DNA from: DSWT01 sp035420085
Lineage (GTDB): Bacteria; Chloroflexota; Anaerolineae; B4-G1; SLSP01
Reading direction: 5' to 3'
Assembly: GCA_035420085.1 (NCBI GenBank)
Contig: DAOLUH010000014.1
Coordinates: 1 to 64,000, forward strand
Length of the DNA: 64,000 bases
The position numbers and the translations under genes were made by a program. The notes beneath the pieces were generated by a model. It saw only the letters and a program-made list of their open reading frames with translations. It made no database searches and was not told the DNA's origin. Positions 53,977 through 62,664 of this stretch are shown one piece after another. Position 1 is the first letter of the stretch. Each line of letters begins with the position of its first letter.

Positions 53977-55254
53977 ATGCGACACACAACACAAATGGCG
54001 CTTCAAGGGATCCTCGCGCTCCTCGTCACGCTGCTGACGGGCTGCGCATCGCTCACGGCGGAGCCAACGGCGCTGCCCGAAAAACACATCGTTGTCCTGT
54101 GGCATGGCTTCACCGGCGCAGAGTCCGCCGCGCTGCAAGTGTTGACCGACCAGTTCAACGCAGAAAACAACGGGGACATCGTCCTGATCACCGAATATCA
54201 ACAGGACATCATCGCCAAAATCGCCGCCGTGGGCGCTGAGCACCGTCCCGACCTGGTGATCGTCTGGCCGAAAGAGATGCAGGACTACATCACTGCCGGT
54301 CTGATCGGCGCAGCGCCCGACCTCTCGCCGGCCATCCGCCGCGCACGCGCCGATTTGTTGCCGATGGCGGCGGCGTTGTACACGGTGAACGGCACAATGC
54401 AGGCGTTGCCGCTAGGGTTGCTCACCTATCTGATGTACTACAACGTAGAGTGGTTGGGCGACCTGGGTTATACGCCGGCTACCGGGACGTGGGACGATTG
54501 GCAGCGCGCCGTGTGCGCAGCGACCAGTCCCCTCGGCGGGCAAGCGGGAGTGGGATTGCCCGCCCATGCCAGCAGTCTCCTCGCGCTGCTCACGTCCGGG
54601 GGATCGGAAATCGTCGGCGCGGACGGGTACTACAATTTCGCCGACAAAGCCGGTATTGAAACGGCCACCGTACTCAATGCTGTGCTTGGCGGCGCGTGTG
54701 GGATCGTTCACAACGATATGCACACCGGAATAGCGCGGTTCAGCCACAGTTCCCTGGCGATGTTGATCGAATCCAGTATGCGCCGGCAAGAGATCGAACA
54801 AGCCGTCACTAACGGGCGCAACTTCAAATTGGGGCTGAGTGCGCTGCCCGGCCCGGCCGGTTCCGGCCCAACCCTGTGGCACGGGCCGGGTATGGCGGTC
54901 ATTGCGCCGGAAGGGGAGCGGCGTGACGCGGCGCTCAGTGTTTTGGGATGGTTCATTTCACCTGAAGCGCAATCCACCTGGAGCGCGGCGACAAATTACC
55001 TGCCGGTGCGCCGCTCGCTCATCGAGACGCAGCTCGCTACGCCGAACCTGCCGGATGTTGAAGGCTATCTGTTGCAAATGACGCTCGCGGCAGCAGATAC
55101 CGGCGTCTGGGTGGCCTGGCCGCGCCATACGGACAACATGGCGTGCCGCGCTTCGCTCCTGCGCGGACTGCTGGCGCTCAAAGAGAGCACAACCACGCCC
55201 AGCGCCTACATTGATATCGCCGTCACCGCGTGCAACACGGGGGTCAAACCGTGA
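53977..55254 (+). CDS. Solute-binding lipoprotein (ABC family 1)
   Basis: 425 residues with lipobox LLTGC (Cys about 23). Segments IVVLWHGFTGAESAALQVLTDQFN, DLVIVWPKEMQDYITAGLI, ALPLGLLTYLMYYNVEWL and ALSVLGWFISPEAQSTWSAATNYLPVRRS in part are typical of carbohydrate-type binding proteins (SBP_bac_1). No permease or ATPase gene is next to it, so it may share a transporter encoded elsewhere. It starts 3 bp after murJ and its stop overlaps the next start (GTGA). Confidence 0.88.
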   Translation: MRHTTQMALQGILALLVTLLTGCASLTAEPTALPEKHIVVLWHGFTGAESAALQVLTDQFNAENNGDIVLITEYQQDIIAKIAAVGAEHRPDLVIVWPKEMQDYITAGLIGAAPDLSPAIRRARADLLPMAAALYTVNGTMQALPLGLLTYLMYYNVEWLGDLGYTPATGTWDDWQRAVCAATSPLGGQAGVGLPAHASSLLALLTSGGSEIVGADGYYNFADKAGIETATVLNAVLGGACGIVHNDMHTGIARFSHSSLAMLIESSMRRQEIEQAVTNGRNFKLGLSALPGPAGSGPTLWHGPGMAVIAPEGERRDAALSVLGWFISPEAQSTWSAATNYLPVRRSLIETQLATPNLPDVEGYLLQMTLAAADTGVWVAWPRHTDNMACRASLLRGLLALKESTTTPSAYIDIAVTACNTGVKP

Positions 55255-56369
55255 ACTTTAGTGGAGAATGGCGAACCCATCGCGGGGTACGTCCGGCGCT
55301 GCGGTTGGCGCTGGCGCTGCTGTTTGCGCTACCCTTGTTGGGTGGGCTGTCCAAACCGGCGGCGCTGCAAGACAGCCCGGCCGCCGAATTCTACCAACTC
55401 GTCAACCGCACCCGCCTGAGCGTCGGCCTGGCGCCGTTTGGCGCATCCACGCTGCTCACCCAGGCCGCGCAACGTCACGCGGACGACATCGCTAAACGCG
55501 GCGTCGCCACCCACGAAGGCGCAGACGGTTCTGACTACCGGCGGCGCATCCGCGAAGCCGGCTACCGCGCGTGGAACGACGGCTTACTGGTGGATGAAGC
55601 CGTGTGGCTGGGCCTGGGCCGGCCCACCGATGCTCTCAACTGGTTTTACGGGCAACCCCAAGAATGGGCGCGCTTCACCGACGCGCGCTACCGGGAGATC
55701 GGCGTGGGTTATGCGGAGGACGGGCAGGGCGTCCACTACCTCGTCATTACGTTCGGCGCGCGGCCTGGCGTGCTGCCCATCTTCATCAACGACGGCGCGA
55801 GCGTGACCGATTCGCCGGTGGTCGCCGTGCGTTTGACGAATGAGAACGCCGAACCGATGGGCGAAGGTTCGTGGATCGGCAAGGCCATCGAGGTGCAGTT
55901 GAGCGACACCCCCAACTTCGACGGCGTTCCCTGGCAACCCTGGGAGCCGCTGCTGCCCTGGGAGTTGACCAGCGCAGAACCCGGCGATTACTCCGTCTAC
56001 GTGCAATTCCGCGATGGCGCGAACCGCACGGCCATCGCCGAGGCCACGATCCGCCTCGTCGCCCCCGGCGAAGCGCCCCCCACGCCGACGCCGTGGGCGG
56101 GCATCGTCCTGCCCACGCCGGAGTCTCCCGCCGCCGAGCCGGGAACGCCGGTTGGGGCGCAGCCCACGCCAGAAGCGGGCATCCGTTTCACCCCGATCCC
56201 GACGCTGTCGCCTGAGGAACTGGAACCTCTCCCCACCTGGACTCCGCTCGCCGATCTGGAACCACAGGATACGGAAGCCAAACCGGCCAACTGGCCGATC
56301 ATCGCGGGATTTCTGCTCCAGGGGGTCGCCCTCTTCTTGGGCGCAGCCGCCTTTTTGCGTCGCCGGTAA
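55251..56369 (+). CDS. Membrane-anchored CAP (SCP/PR1) domain protein
   Basis: 372 residues from the GTG at 55251, which overlaps the previous stop. A signal segment (LALALLFALPLLGGL) is followed by a CAP domain at about 40-175: FYQLVNRTRLSVGLAPFGAS, AAQRHADDIAKRGVATHEGADGSDY, YREIGVGYAEDGQGVHYLV. Next are a beta domain, a Pro/Thr-rich linker and a C-terminal helix (WPIIAGFLLQGVALFLGAAAF in part) ending RRR. The CAP domain thus faces outward. Function of bacterial CAP proteins is largely unknown. Confidence 0.85.
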   Translation: MNFSGEWRTHRGVRPALRLALALLFALPLLGGLSKPAALQDSPAAEFYQLVNRTRLSVGLAPFGASTLLTQAAQRHADDIAKRGVATHEGADGSDYRRRIREAGYRAWNDGLLVDEAVWLGLGRPTDALNWFYGQPQEWARFTDARYREIGVGYAEDGQGVHYLVITFGARPGVLPIFINDGASVTDSPVVAVRLTNENAEPMGEGSWIGKAIEVQLSDTPNFDGVPWQPWEPLLPWELTSAEPGDYSVYVQFRDGANRTAIAEATIRLVAPGEAPPTPTPWAGIVLPTPESPAAEPGTPVGAQPTPEAGIRFTPIPTLSPEELEPLPTWTPLADLEPQDTEAKPANWPIIAGFLLQGVALFLGAAAFLRRR

Positions 56370-56379
56370 CACAATCTCC

Positions 56380-56414
56380 AGGCGCAACGCACTTCAAACG
56401 AGTGCGTTGCGCCT
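56380..56414. other. 14-bp hairpin between CAP and YitT genes
   Basis: AGGCGCAACGCACT, 7-base loop, exact complement. There is no T-run, so it may be an RNA stabiliser or processing site rather than a terminator. Confidence 0.65.
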
Positions 56415-56440
56415 ATGTATGTCTACGCTTGGAGGTATGG

Positions 56441-57325
56441 ATGAAAAAACTCAGACAACATCCCAAATTCAACAGTGTGATGCGCGCCATCTACGACTAC
56501 CTGCTCATCTTCGTCGGCTCAGTCATCATCGCGGCGAATGTGCCGCTGTTCCTGGAACCGAATCACGTGGTTTCAACCGGCGTGACCGGCCTCGGCATGT
56601 TGACGTACTATTTGTGGGGCTGGCCCATCGGCCTGGTGACGCTGCTGATCAACATCCCGCTGCTGCTGGCGGGGATCAGATGGGGCGGCGGCTTGCGTTT
56701 TTTCATCCGCACAATCTTCGCCGTGGTCGTGCTCACGGCGTCTATTGACGTATTGAGCCACTATCTCGCGCCGGTCGCCGCCGACCCACTGCTCTACACG
56801 CTCTTCGGCGGGCTGCTCGATGGCGTCGGCATCGGGCTGGTATTGCGCGGGCGCGGGACGACGGGCGGCACAGACATTGTGGCGCAACTGCTCGCGCGCT
56901 ATCGCAGCATCCCCTTCGGACAGGTGCTCATGATCGTCAACGGCGTCATCCTCCTGGGGGCAGCCGCCGTGGTCGGCGTGACGCCGGTGCTGTACGCGCT
57001 GGTGGTCAACTTCGTGTCGGGGCGCGTGGTGGACTTCGTGCAGGAAGGCGTGGGCTACGCGCGCTCGGCGTTGATCGTCTCCGACGCGCACGCCGCCGTG
57101 CGTCAGGCGATCTTCGAGAAGTTAGGGCGCGGCGTGACCATCCTGGAAGCGCGCGGTGGGTATACGGACATGTCGCGCCCGGCGTTGTATGTGGTAGTCT
57201 ATCGCACCCAGGTCACGCAGCTCAAGAGCATTATTGCGGAGATAGATCCACGAGCTTTTGTTGTCGTTTCTGAGGCGCACGAAGTGCTAGGAGAAGGGTT
57301 TCGTCCAGCAACTGGGGCGGTTTAG
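56441..57325 (+). CDS. YitT-family membrane protein (DUF161 + DUF2179)
   Basis: 294 residues. Five to six membrane helices (FVGSVIIAANVPLFLEPNHVVSTGVTGLGM, GGLLDGVGIGLVLRGRGTTGGTDIVAQLL in parts) form the YitT domain, and the last 85 residues (VTILEARGGYTDMSRPALYVVVYRTQVTQLK in part) are DUF2179, a cytoplasmic domain. Transport role suspected, substrate unknown. GGAGGT precedes the ATG at 56441. Confidence 0.9.
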   Translation: MKKLRQHPKFNSVMRAIYDYLLIFVGSVIIAANVPLFLEPNHVVSTGVTGLGMLTYYLWGWPIGLVTLLINIPLLLAGIRWGGGLRFFIRTIFAVVVLTASIDVLSHYLAPVAADPLLYTLFGGLLDGVGIGLVLRGRGTTGGTDIVAQLLARYRSIPFGQVLMIVNGVILLGAAAVVGVTPVLYALVVNFVSGRVVDFVQEGVGYARSALIVSDAHAAVRQAIFEKLGRGVTILEARGGYTDMSRPALYVVVYRTQVTQLKSIIAEIDPRAFVVVSEAHEVLGEGFRPATGAV

Positions 57326-57364
57326 TGCGTGCAATGCTTTTAGAAATTGATGGACTTAATTGGC

Positions 57365-58096
57365 TCAACGCCCGTAAACCGACACGTGGAGGGCGCTATT
57401 GCTGTCGAATGGCTCCCGATGCCAACTGCCCCACCGTTCCTTCAGGCGGAGACCCGCAATCCGCGCCATAAGATCAAGTTCAGTCGGCCATGCATACCGC
57501 TGAACGACCGGGTTCAAGTGAATCCCTGCCTGGGAAAGGGACACATGGCTTTCTTCAATCATTTGCGTCGCCGCGTCATGGCGCAGCACATCGAGTTTGA
57601 CCTCATCCACTTCGATCATTTCTGCATTCACGTATTGATCGGCGCGTAGCCGGTAGAGGAAGGTCGGCATGTATGTCTCTATCACAAACGCGCCATCCGC
57701 CGTGAGATGCGCAGCGACGTTCTGGAAACAGCGAATCTGGTCTTCTTGGGTCAAAAGGTTGAATAGCGTATTCCACACGACAAAGATCAAACGGTAGACG
57801 CCTGTGACGGGGACATCGGCAAAATCGCCGACTGTGACCGCGATGTTGTCGCCGCCCGGCTTGGCGCGCAACTGGTCGAGCATAGGCGGCGATATGTCAA
57901 TACCGTCTACCTGGATGCCCTGCGCGGCAAGCGGCAATGCGATCCGGCCGGCGCCAATGGCAAGTTCCAGGGCTGGCCCGCCCTTCGCCAGGTGCGCGAG
58001 GAACGCCACCGCCGCGTGCTCGTCGCCGCGTTGAACATCACGATACGTCGCGGCGATGTCCTCACCAAAACTGATGAGCGGTTTGTACCCTTTCAT
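57365..58096 (-). CDS. SAM-dependent methyltransferase
   Basis: 243 residues from the ATG at 58096: ALELAIGAGRIALPLAAQGIQVDGIDIS (motif I and acidic loop), FVVWNTLFNLLTQEDQIRCF and AFVIETYMPTFLYR are class I methyltransferase motifs. The frame is open to 58786 but the extra part overlaps the DUF1385 gene and is not protein-like. It starts 2 bp after that gene's stop. Substrate unknown. Confidence 0.85.
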   Translation of the reverse strand: MKGYKPLISFGEDIAATYRDVQRGDEHAAVAFLAHLAKGGPALELAIGAGRIALPLAAQGIQVDGIDISPPMLDQLRAKPGGDNIAVTVGDFADVPVTGVYRLIFVVWNTLFNLLTQEDQIRCFQNVAAHLTADGAFVIETYMPTFLYRLRADQYVNAEMIEVDEVKLDVLRHDAATQMIEESHVSLSQAGIHLNPVVQRYAWPTELDLMARIAGLRLKERWGSWHREPFDSNSALHVSVYGR

Positions 58097-58098
58097 CT

Positions 58099-59004
58099 TT
58101 AAACCGTCGTTTCCCCTGCCAGCACCGTTTGCAACGCGGTGATCGCCACTTCGAGCATCCCGTCGTCCGGTTCGCGGGTGGTAAGCCGTTGCAAGGCCAG
58201 GTTCGGGGTGATGATGGCGTGGATGATGGGGTTGCGCGCGTGTTTGCCGGTGAAGCGCAGCACTTCGTAGGCGATCCCGGCGATAACCGGCAGGAGCAAC
58301 AGCCGTGACGCGATGCGGATCAAAAACGTGGGCCGGCCCAACGGCGCAAACACGAGGATCGAGATGAAGACGACGATGAGCAAAAACGCCGTCCCGCAGC
58401 GCGCGTGGGTGGTCGAAAAGGTGCGCACGCTTTCGACGGTGAGCGGCGCGCCGGCCTCGTGCGCGTTGATCGTCTTGTGCTCCGCCCCGTGATAGGCGAA
58501 CACCCGGCGGATGTCCTCCATCCGCCCGACGGCGGCGATGTAGCCGACGAGCAAGCACAGCCGGATGAGGCCCTCGACGATGTTGAAGAGCAGCGCGCGT
58601 TCCGGCACGAGCAGTCCCGCCAAAAACGACGGCAGCACCATAAAGAGCGCCGCGCCGCCCAACAGCCCAATCGCGCCGGTCGCCAGCCCCATGCCGCCGC
58701 TCATCGTGAACTCCGGGTCCTCGGCCTGCCCGACGACTTCGGCGGAGAAGAACAACGCCTTCATCCCCAAACCAAGCGAATCCCACAATAACGGGATGCC
58801 GCGCAGAAACGGGACTTTGCTGAAGAATCCCCGGTAGAAATTACCCAATGGTTCCTGTTTGACCACTACTTCGCCATCTGGACGGCGCACAGCAATTGCG
58901 GCATTGTATTTGCCGCGCATCATCACCCCTTCGATGATGGCCTGTCCGCCATACGACCAGCCAAGCGTCTCACGTTTTGTCGTTCCCACAGTATTATCTG
59001 ACAT
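58099..59004 (-). CDS. DUF1385 (YqhQ-type) membrane protein
   Basis: 301 residues beginning MSDNTVGTTKRETLGWSYGGQAIIEGVMMRG in part, with the family signature YHGAEHKTINAHEAG, LTVESVRTFSTTHARCGTAFL in part and about five membrane helices. Family function is not established. GAGGAG suits the second of two ATGs (59004). It follows the FAD subunit gene, separated only by an AACGTTCC array. Confidence 0.9.
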   Translation of the reverse strand: MSDNTVGTTKRETLGWSYGGQAIIEGVMMRGKYNAAIAVRRPDGEVVVKQEPLGNFYRGFFSKVPFLRGIPLLWDSLGLGMKALFFSAEVVGQAEDPEFTMSGGMGLATGAIGLLGGAALFMVLPSFLAGLLVPERALLFNIVEGLIRLCLLVGYIAAVGRMEDIRRVFAYHGAEHKTINAHEAGAPLTVESVRTFSTTHARCGTAFLLIVVFISILVFAPLGRPTFLIRIASRLLLLPVIAGIAYEVLRFTGKHARNPIIHAIITPNLALQRLTTREPDDGMLEVAITALQTVLAGETTV

Positions 59005-59021
59005 CATCTCTCCTCATAAAT

Positions 59022-59050
59022 GTTCGAACGTTGGAACGTTCAAACGTTCC
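59022..59050. repeat. AACGTTCC word array at the FAD-subunit stop
   Basis: Four copies of AACGTT(C/T)C(A/G); the TGA stop of the FAD-subunit gene (59042-59040) and its last two codons (Asn-Val) are read from it. Same word as at 614-656. Confidence 0.85.
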
Positions 59051-59894
59051 GGCGCGCTTTTTCCCACGCGCCCAGAATAGCTCGTTGCAACAAGACTCGC
59101 GCCATTTCCATACGATATTCGGCGCTGCCGCGAAAGTCACCGACCGGCTTTAGCTCGGAGAGGGATGCGGGCAGCGCGCCGGCGATCTTCTCCCGTGTGA
59201 GGAGCTGGCCTTTGAGCAGATGCTCGGTCTTGTAGAGGCGGGCCGGTTTCGCGTCCGCGCCGCCAACCGCCAAACGGATTTCGGCGGGGAGACCCTCATC
59301 CACGGCGACGTAAGCTGCCGCGCACACGATGGGCTTATCCTTGGGCGAGCGCCCCATTACCTCGAAGGCGGCGGCGCTACGGGCGGGCGGGCGTTTGACG
59401 CGCACTTCAGTGATGAGCACGCGCGTCTTGATCAGCCGGTCGCGGTAGGCCACGAAGCTGGTGAATGGCGCGGTATGCACGACCGGATCGGCGTAGCGGA
59501 TGTCGGTATCGAGCACGAGCAGCGCCGTCGTGAGCGGATCGGACGGCCCGGCGACGATGAGCGTCCCGCCAAGCGTGCCTTGCTCGCGCAGAGTGCGCGA
59601 CTGGGTGAAGCCGGCCGCCCGCGCCAGTATCCCGTCGGCGATGGTCCCTGCATCGGGATGGTCAATGATGGCCTGGAGCGTGACCATCGCGCCCATCCGC
59701 ACGCCGTCAATGTTGCTATCGAGGAAACTGAGACCGGCGGCCTGCAAATCCACGACCATCTCCAACTGCGCATCCCCCTGCGCCACCGTCCACGCCGCGC
59801 CGCCGATGTAGATGGCGTTGGGATTCGACTGCACCAGCGCGACGGCCTCTTCGATGTCAGTTGGACGTTTGTAAACTTTTACATTCCGCAACAT
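59040..59894 (-). CDS. FAD-binding subunit of a xanthine-dehydrogenase-type enzyme
   Basis: 284 residues. YKRPTDIEEAVALVQSNPNAIYIGGAAW, QSRTLREQGTLGGTLIVAGPSDPLTTALLVLD in parts and KTRVLITEVRVKRP match the FAD subunit of molybdenum hydroxylases (XdhB/CoxM/CutM), which passes electrons from FeS clusters to FAD. The molybdenum and FeS subunits are not here. GGAGGT precedes the ATG at 59894. In the same run as a BMP-type importer, which suggests purine use; inference. Confidence 0.87.
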   Translation of the reverse strand: MLRNVKVYKRPTDIEEAVALVQSNPNAIYIGGAAWTVAQGDAQLEMVVDLQAAGLSFLDSNIDGVRMGAMVTLQAIIDHPDAGTIADGILARAAGFTQSRTLREQGTLGGTLIVAGPSDPLTTALLVLDTDIRYADPVVHTAPFTSFVAYRDRLIKTRVLITEVRVKRPPARSAAAFEVMGRSPKDKPIVCAAAYVAVDEGLPAEIRLAVGGADAKPARLYKTEHLLKGQLLTREKIAGALPASLSELKPVGDFRGSAEYRMEMARVLLQRAILGAWEKARRNV

Positions 59895-59906
59895 GTGTAC
59901 CTCCAC

Positions 59907-59995
59907 AGCGAATGGGCGAATGAGCAAATCAGCGAATCAGCAAATGGGCGAATGGGCGAATCAGCGAATGAGCGAATGAGCGAATAAGCGAATAA
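59907..59995. repeat. AATCAGCG/AATGAGCG word array
   Basis: About ten copies of the 8-bp word GCGAATGA/GCGAATCA (variants GGGCGAAT and GCAAATCA). It is the reverse complement of the word at 29571-29624. Confidence 0.9.
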
Positions 59996-60004
59996 CCCAC
60001 AGCG

Positions 60005-60029
60005 CTTAACTCTTAACTCCTAACTCTTA
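60005..60029. repeat. TAAGAGT word array at the thioesterase stop
   Basis: Three to four copies of a 7-bp word (TAAGAGT/TAGGAGT on the minus strand), beginning exactly with the TAA stop of the thioesterase gene. Confidence 0.8.
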
Positions 60030-60506
60030 CCCCCAGAATTTGCGTTCTTCTTCCCACGCTTTAAGCGTCTCGCCGGATGGACAGACGACGACGGCGGTGG
60101 CTTCGGCGGTCACGGTGCCGTCGGGGAGGCGGATTTCTCCGGCGACTTCCGCCGTCCGCGAGCGCAGGCGCACCACCCAGCCCACGGCAGTCAGCGGCGT
60201 TTCGGTAGGCGTGGGCTTGCGATAGCGCATCTCCAGCTTGGCCGTGACCCAGAACTGCTCCTCGTCTTGCCCGATATTGATGGCGCGCCCCGTCGTCTCA
60301 TCGAGAATCGTGGCGAGAATTCCGCCGTGAACGACGCCCGGATACCCCTGGTATTGCTCCGGGATATGCAACGGCGCGACAACCTGATGCGTCTCCGGGT
60401 CCTCATAGAAGTGCAGGTGCAATCCCACCGGATTCTCCCGTCCACACACAAAACACATCCGCGACGTCCCCTGCGTCTTCCACTCCGCCTGAATCTTCCC
60501 CATCAT
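60027..60506 (-). CDS. PaaI-type hotdog thioesterase
   Basis: 159 residues: CFVCGRENPVGLHLHFYEDPE (in part), GYPGVVHGGILATILDETTGRAI (in part) and TAKLEMRYRKPTPTETPLTAVG show the hotdog fold with the HGG motif of acyl-CoA thioesterases. The N-terminal CxxCG pair is common in a subgroup. Start at 60506 or 60503. It lies between the importer permeases and the FAD subunit. Confidence 0.87.
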   Translation of the reverse strand: MMGKIQAEWKTQGTSRMCFVCGRENPVGLHLHFYEDPETHQVVAPLHIPEQYQGYPGVVHGGILATILDETTGRAINIGQDEEQFWVTAKLEMRYRKPTPTETPLTAVGWVVRLRSRTAEVAGEIRLPDGTVTAEATAVVVCPSGETLKAWEEERKFWG

Positions 60507-60541
60507 TCCCACTCCCCTACTCCCCCACTCCCCACTCCTCA
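60507..60541. repeat. GGAGTGGG word array at the permease stop
   Basis: On the minus strand it begins with the TGA stop of the permease gene and repeats GGAGTGGG/GGAGTAGG four times up to the thioesterase start, also providing its ribosome site. Related to 27455-27497. Confidence 0.85.
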
Positions 60542-61501
60542 CTTCTCTTCCCGCATATACGCCTTCCCCAACGCCGCCGGCGCGCCGATGCGGTGGCTGA
60601 GGTTTTCCCACCACGTCGTGACGACCAGCACCAGAATCGTCAGCAGGTAAGGCAGCATATTCAGGTAGGCGGCCGGGATGGTGGTGCCGCCGGCTTGCAG
60701 GCGGAACTGCACGGCATTGATGCCGCCAAAGAGGATCGCGCCCAGGACGGCGCGCGCGGGATTCCACATGGCGAAGATGACGAGCGCGATGGCGATCCAC
60801 CCCCGCCCGCCAGTGATGTTCTCCGTCCAACCGGGCGCGTAGGCGAGCGACAGGTGCGCGCCACCGAATCCCACCAGCATCCCGCCGAGAATAGTATAAA
60901 GGTAGCGCGTTTTGGGGACATCAATGCCCATCGCGTCCGCCGTCTGCGGGTCTTCGCCCACGGCGCGCAGGTTGAGGCCGTTGCGCGTTTTGTACAGGTA
61001 ATACGTCGCCAGCGGCACAAGGATATACAGCAAATACGTCAGTATATCTTGTTTGAAGAGCGCGCCTACGATCGGCCATTGGCTGAGAATGGGGATTTCA
61101 ATCGGGCTGAAGCGCGGGCCGACCATGCCGACGAGATTGCCGTTGTTGGAGGCCGGCCCCAGCCGCTCGCCCAGGAAACTCGCCAGGCCGGTTCCGAACA
61201 GCGTGATGCTCAAGCCGCTGACCACCTGATTGGCGCGCATGGTGACGGTGAGGAAGGCGTGGATAGCCGCCAGCGTCATCCCCACCAGCATGGCGACGAG
61301 CACGCCGAGCCACGGGCTGCCGGTGTAAAAGGCCGTGGCGAACGCCGTCACCGCGCCGGTCAACATAATCCCTTCCAGCCCCAGGTTGAGGATGCCGGAG
61401 CGCTCGGTGTAGATTTCGCCCACCGTCGCGTAGATCAACGACGTACCAGCCCGCAAGGTAATAGTCAGAATTTGGGTCAGCAACGCGAAGATTTCGATCA
61501 T
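60539..61501 (-). CDS. BMP-type ABC importer, second permease
   Basis: 320 residues with about eight membrane helices. LRAGTSLIYATVGEIYTERSGILNLGLEGIML in part, ANQVVSGLSITLFGTGLASFLGERLGP in part and LRAVGEDPQTADAMGIDVPKTRYLYTILGG are typical of the second permease of nucleoside/sugar importers of the YufQ/NupQ kind. Its ATG overlaps the stop of the first permease (ATGA). Confidence 0.92.
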   Translation of the reverse strand: MIEIFALLTQILTITLRAGTSLIYATVGEIYTERSGILNLGLEGIMLTGAVTAFATAFYTGSPWLGVLVAMLVGMTLAAIHAFLTVTMRANQVVSGLSITLFGTGLASFLGERLGPASNNGNLVGMVGPRFSPIEIPILSQWPIVGALFKQDILTYLLYILVPLATYYLYKTRNGLNLRAVGEDPQTADAMGIDVPKTRYLYTILGGMLVGFGGAHLSLAYAPGWTENITGGRGWIAIALVIFAMWNPARAVLGAILFGGINAVQFRLQAGGTTIPAAYLNMLPYLLTILVLVVTTWWENLSHRIGAPAALGKAYMREEK

Positions 61502-62590
61502 GGCGACGCCTCCGTCTGTGTGTGCTTTTCGGGGTGTACGATGCGGATGCGGTACTCGGTGAAGATCGTCCCTGCCAGCATCGGGATGAGGATCATCCCC
61601 TGGAGCACCAGGCCCACCGAAGCCGGGAGGCGCATCTTCATCTGAATCTGGTCGCCGCCGACGAGCAGCGCCGCCATTAAAATCGCCACCGCCAGGATCA
61701 CGATGGGGTTGAGCTGCGCCATCCACGCGACGATGATGGCGGTGTAGCCGTAGCCGACGGACAACCCCTGTTGCAGACGGCGCGACAGGCCGAGCACTTC
61801 GCACGCGCCCGCGAGGCCACTCAACGCGCCGGAGAGCAGCAGCGCCAGCACGATGTTGCGGGCGATGTTGATGCCCAGATAGCGCGCCGCTGTCTGATTT
61901 TCGCCGATGATTTTTAGCTCAAAGCCCCAACGGGTGTATTTGAAGACGAACCACAAAACGAAGGCCAAAATAATCGCAAAGATAAGTCCGAGATTCGCGC
62001 GACCAGCGATCTGCGGCAACCAGGCCGCTTCGGGGAATTTGGCCGTACCGGAGTTGTAACCCGGCGCGCGCCAGGCAATGTAGAACAGGTGCTCGGAATA
62101 GAGGATGGCGACGTAGTTGAGCATCAATGTGGTCAATGTTTCATCCACTTTGAGGTAGGCTTTAAGCAGCGCCGGGATGCCGGACCACAGCGCCCCCGCG
62201 ATGACGCCCGCCAGAATCGCCAGCGGCAGCACCGTCCAGCCGGGCAACCCCTGCGACCAGAACAGCGCCACGCCCGCCGCCGCCACCCCGCCGAGCGTCA
62301 GTTGGCCTTCGGCGCCAATGTTCCAATAGCGCATCCGAAAGGCCAGCGAGACTGCCAGCCCCGTCAACATCAAAGGGATGGCCTTGACCAATGTCTCGGT
62401 GATGCCGTACCACGAGCCGAACGCGCCCTTCACCATCGCTGCGTAGGTGACGAAGGGAGACGAAGGGATTGGCGCCCGAAACGGCCAGCAGAATCGCCCC
62501 AAAGACCAGTGACACGACGAATGAGACGACAGGCACAAGCACCGTCGCGCGGCGGGAAACAGATTCACGTTTTTCAAAGACAATGCGCAT
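61498..62590 (-). pseudogene. BMP-type ABC importer, first permease, frameshifted by a 10-bp duplication
   Basis: The start at 62590 gives MRIVFEKRESVSRRATVLVP, the first helix and SGANPFVS, as expected. The rest of the protein (TYAAMVKGAFGSWYGITETL to the end) is in another frame. The switch falls on a perfect tandem copy of 10 bp at 62449-62468. Removing one copy joins the frames into ANPFV-TYAAMVKGAFGS, the normal family sequence of about 360 residues. The remainder (LVKAIPLMLTGLAVSLAFR, WNIGAEGQLTLGG, GFELKIIGENQTAARYLGI) is intact, so the event is recent, reversible, or an assembly error. Confidence 0.85.
62449..62468. repeat. Perfect 10-bp tandem duplication inside the permease gene
   Basis: GACGAAGGGA occurs twice with no gap. 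It is the exact point where the permease reading frame is lost. Confidence 0.95.
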
Positions 62591-62603
62591 AAAGCCCTCA
62601 ACT

Positions 62604-62664
62604 ATCAGCCGTCAGCGATCAGCCAATCTCTCTATCTCCACTCTCTATCTCAATCTCCAATCTC
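62604..62664. repeat. ATCAGCC and GAGATTG word arrays at the ATPase stop
   Basis: On the minus strand, words GAGATTG/GAGATAGA/GAGAGTG run from within the last codons of the ATPase gene through its TGA stop, followed by three copies of GGCTGAT/CGCTGAC. Confidence 0.8.

Noticed and set aside
57365..58786. A 473-codon open frame on the minus strand
   Set aside because: Its first 230 codons overlap the DUF1385 gene in another frame and are rich in Arg/His/Pro; only the part from 58096 is a methyltransferase.
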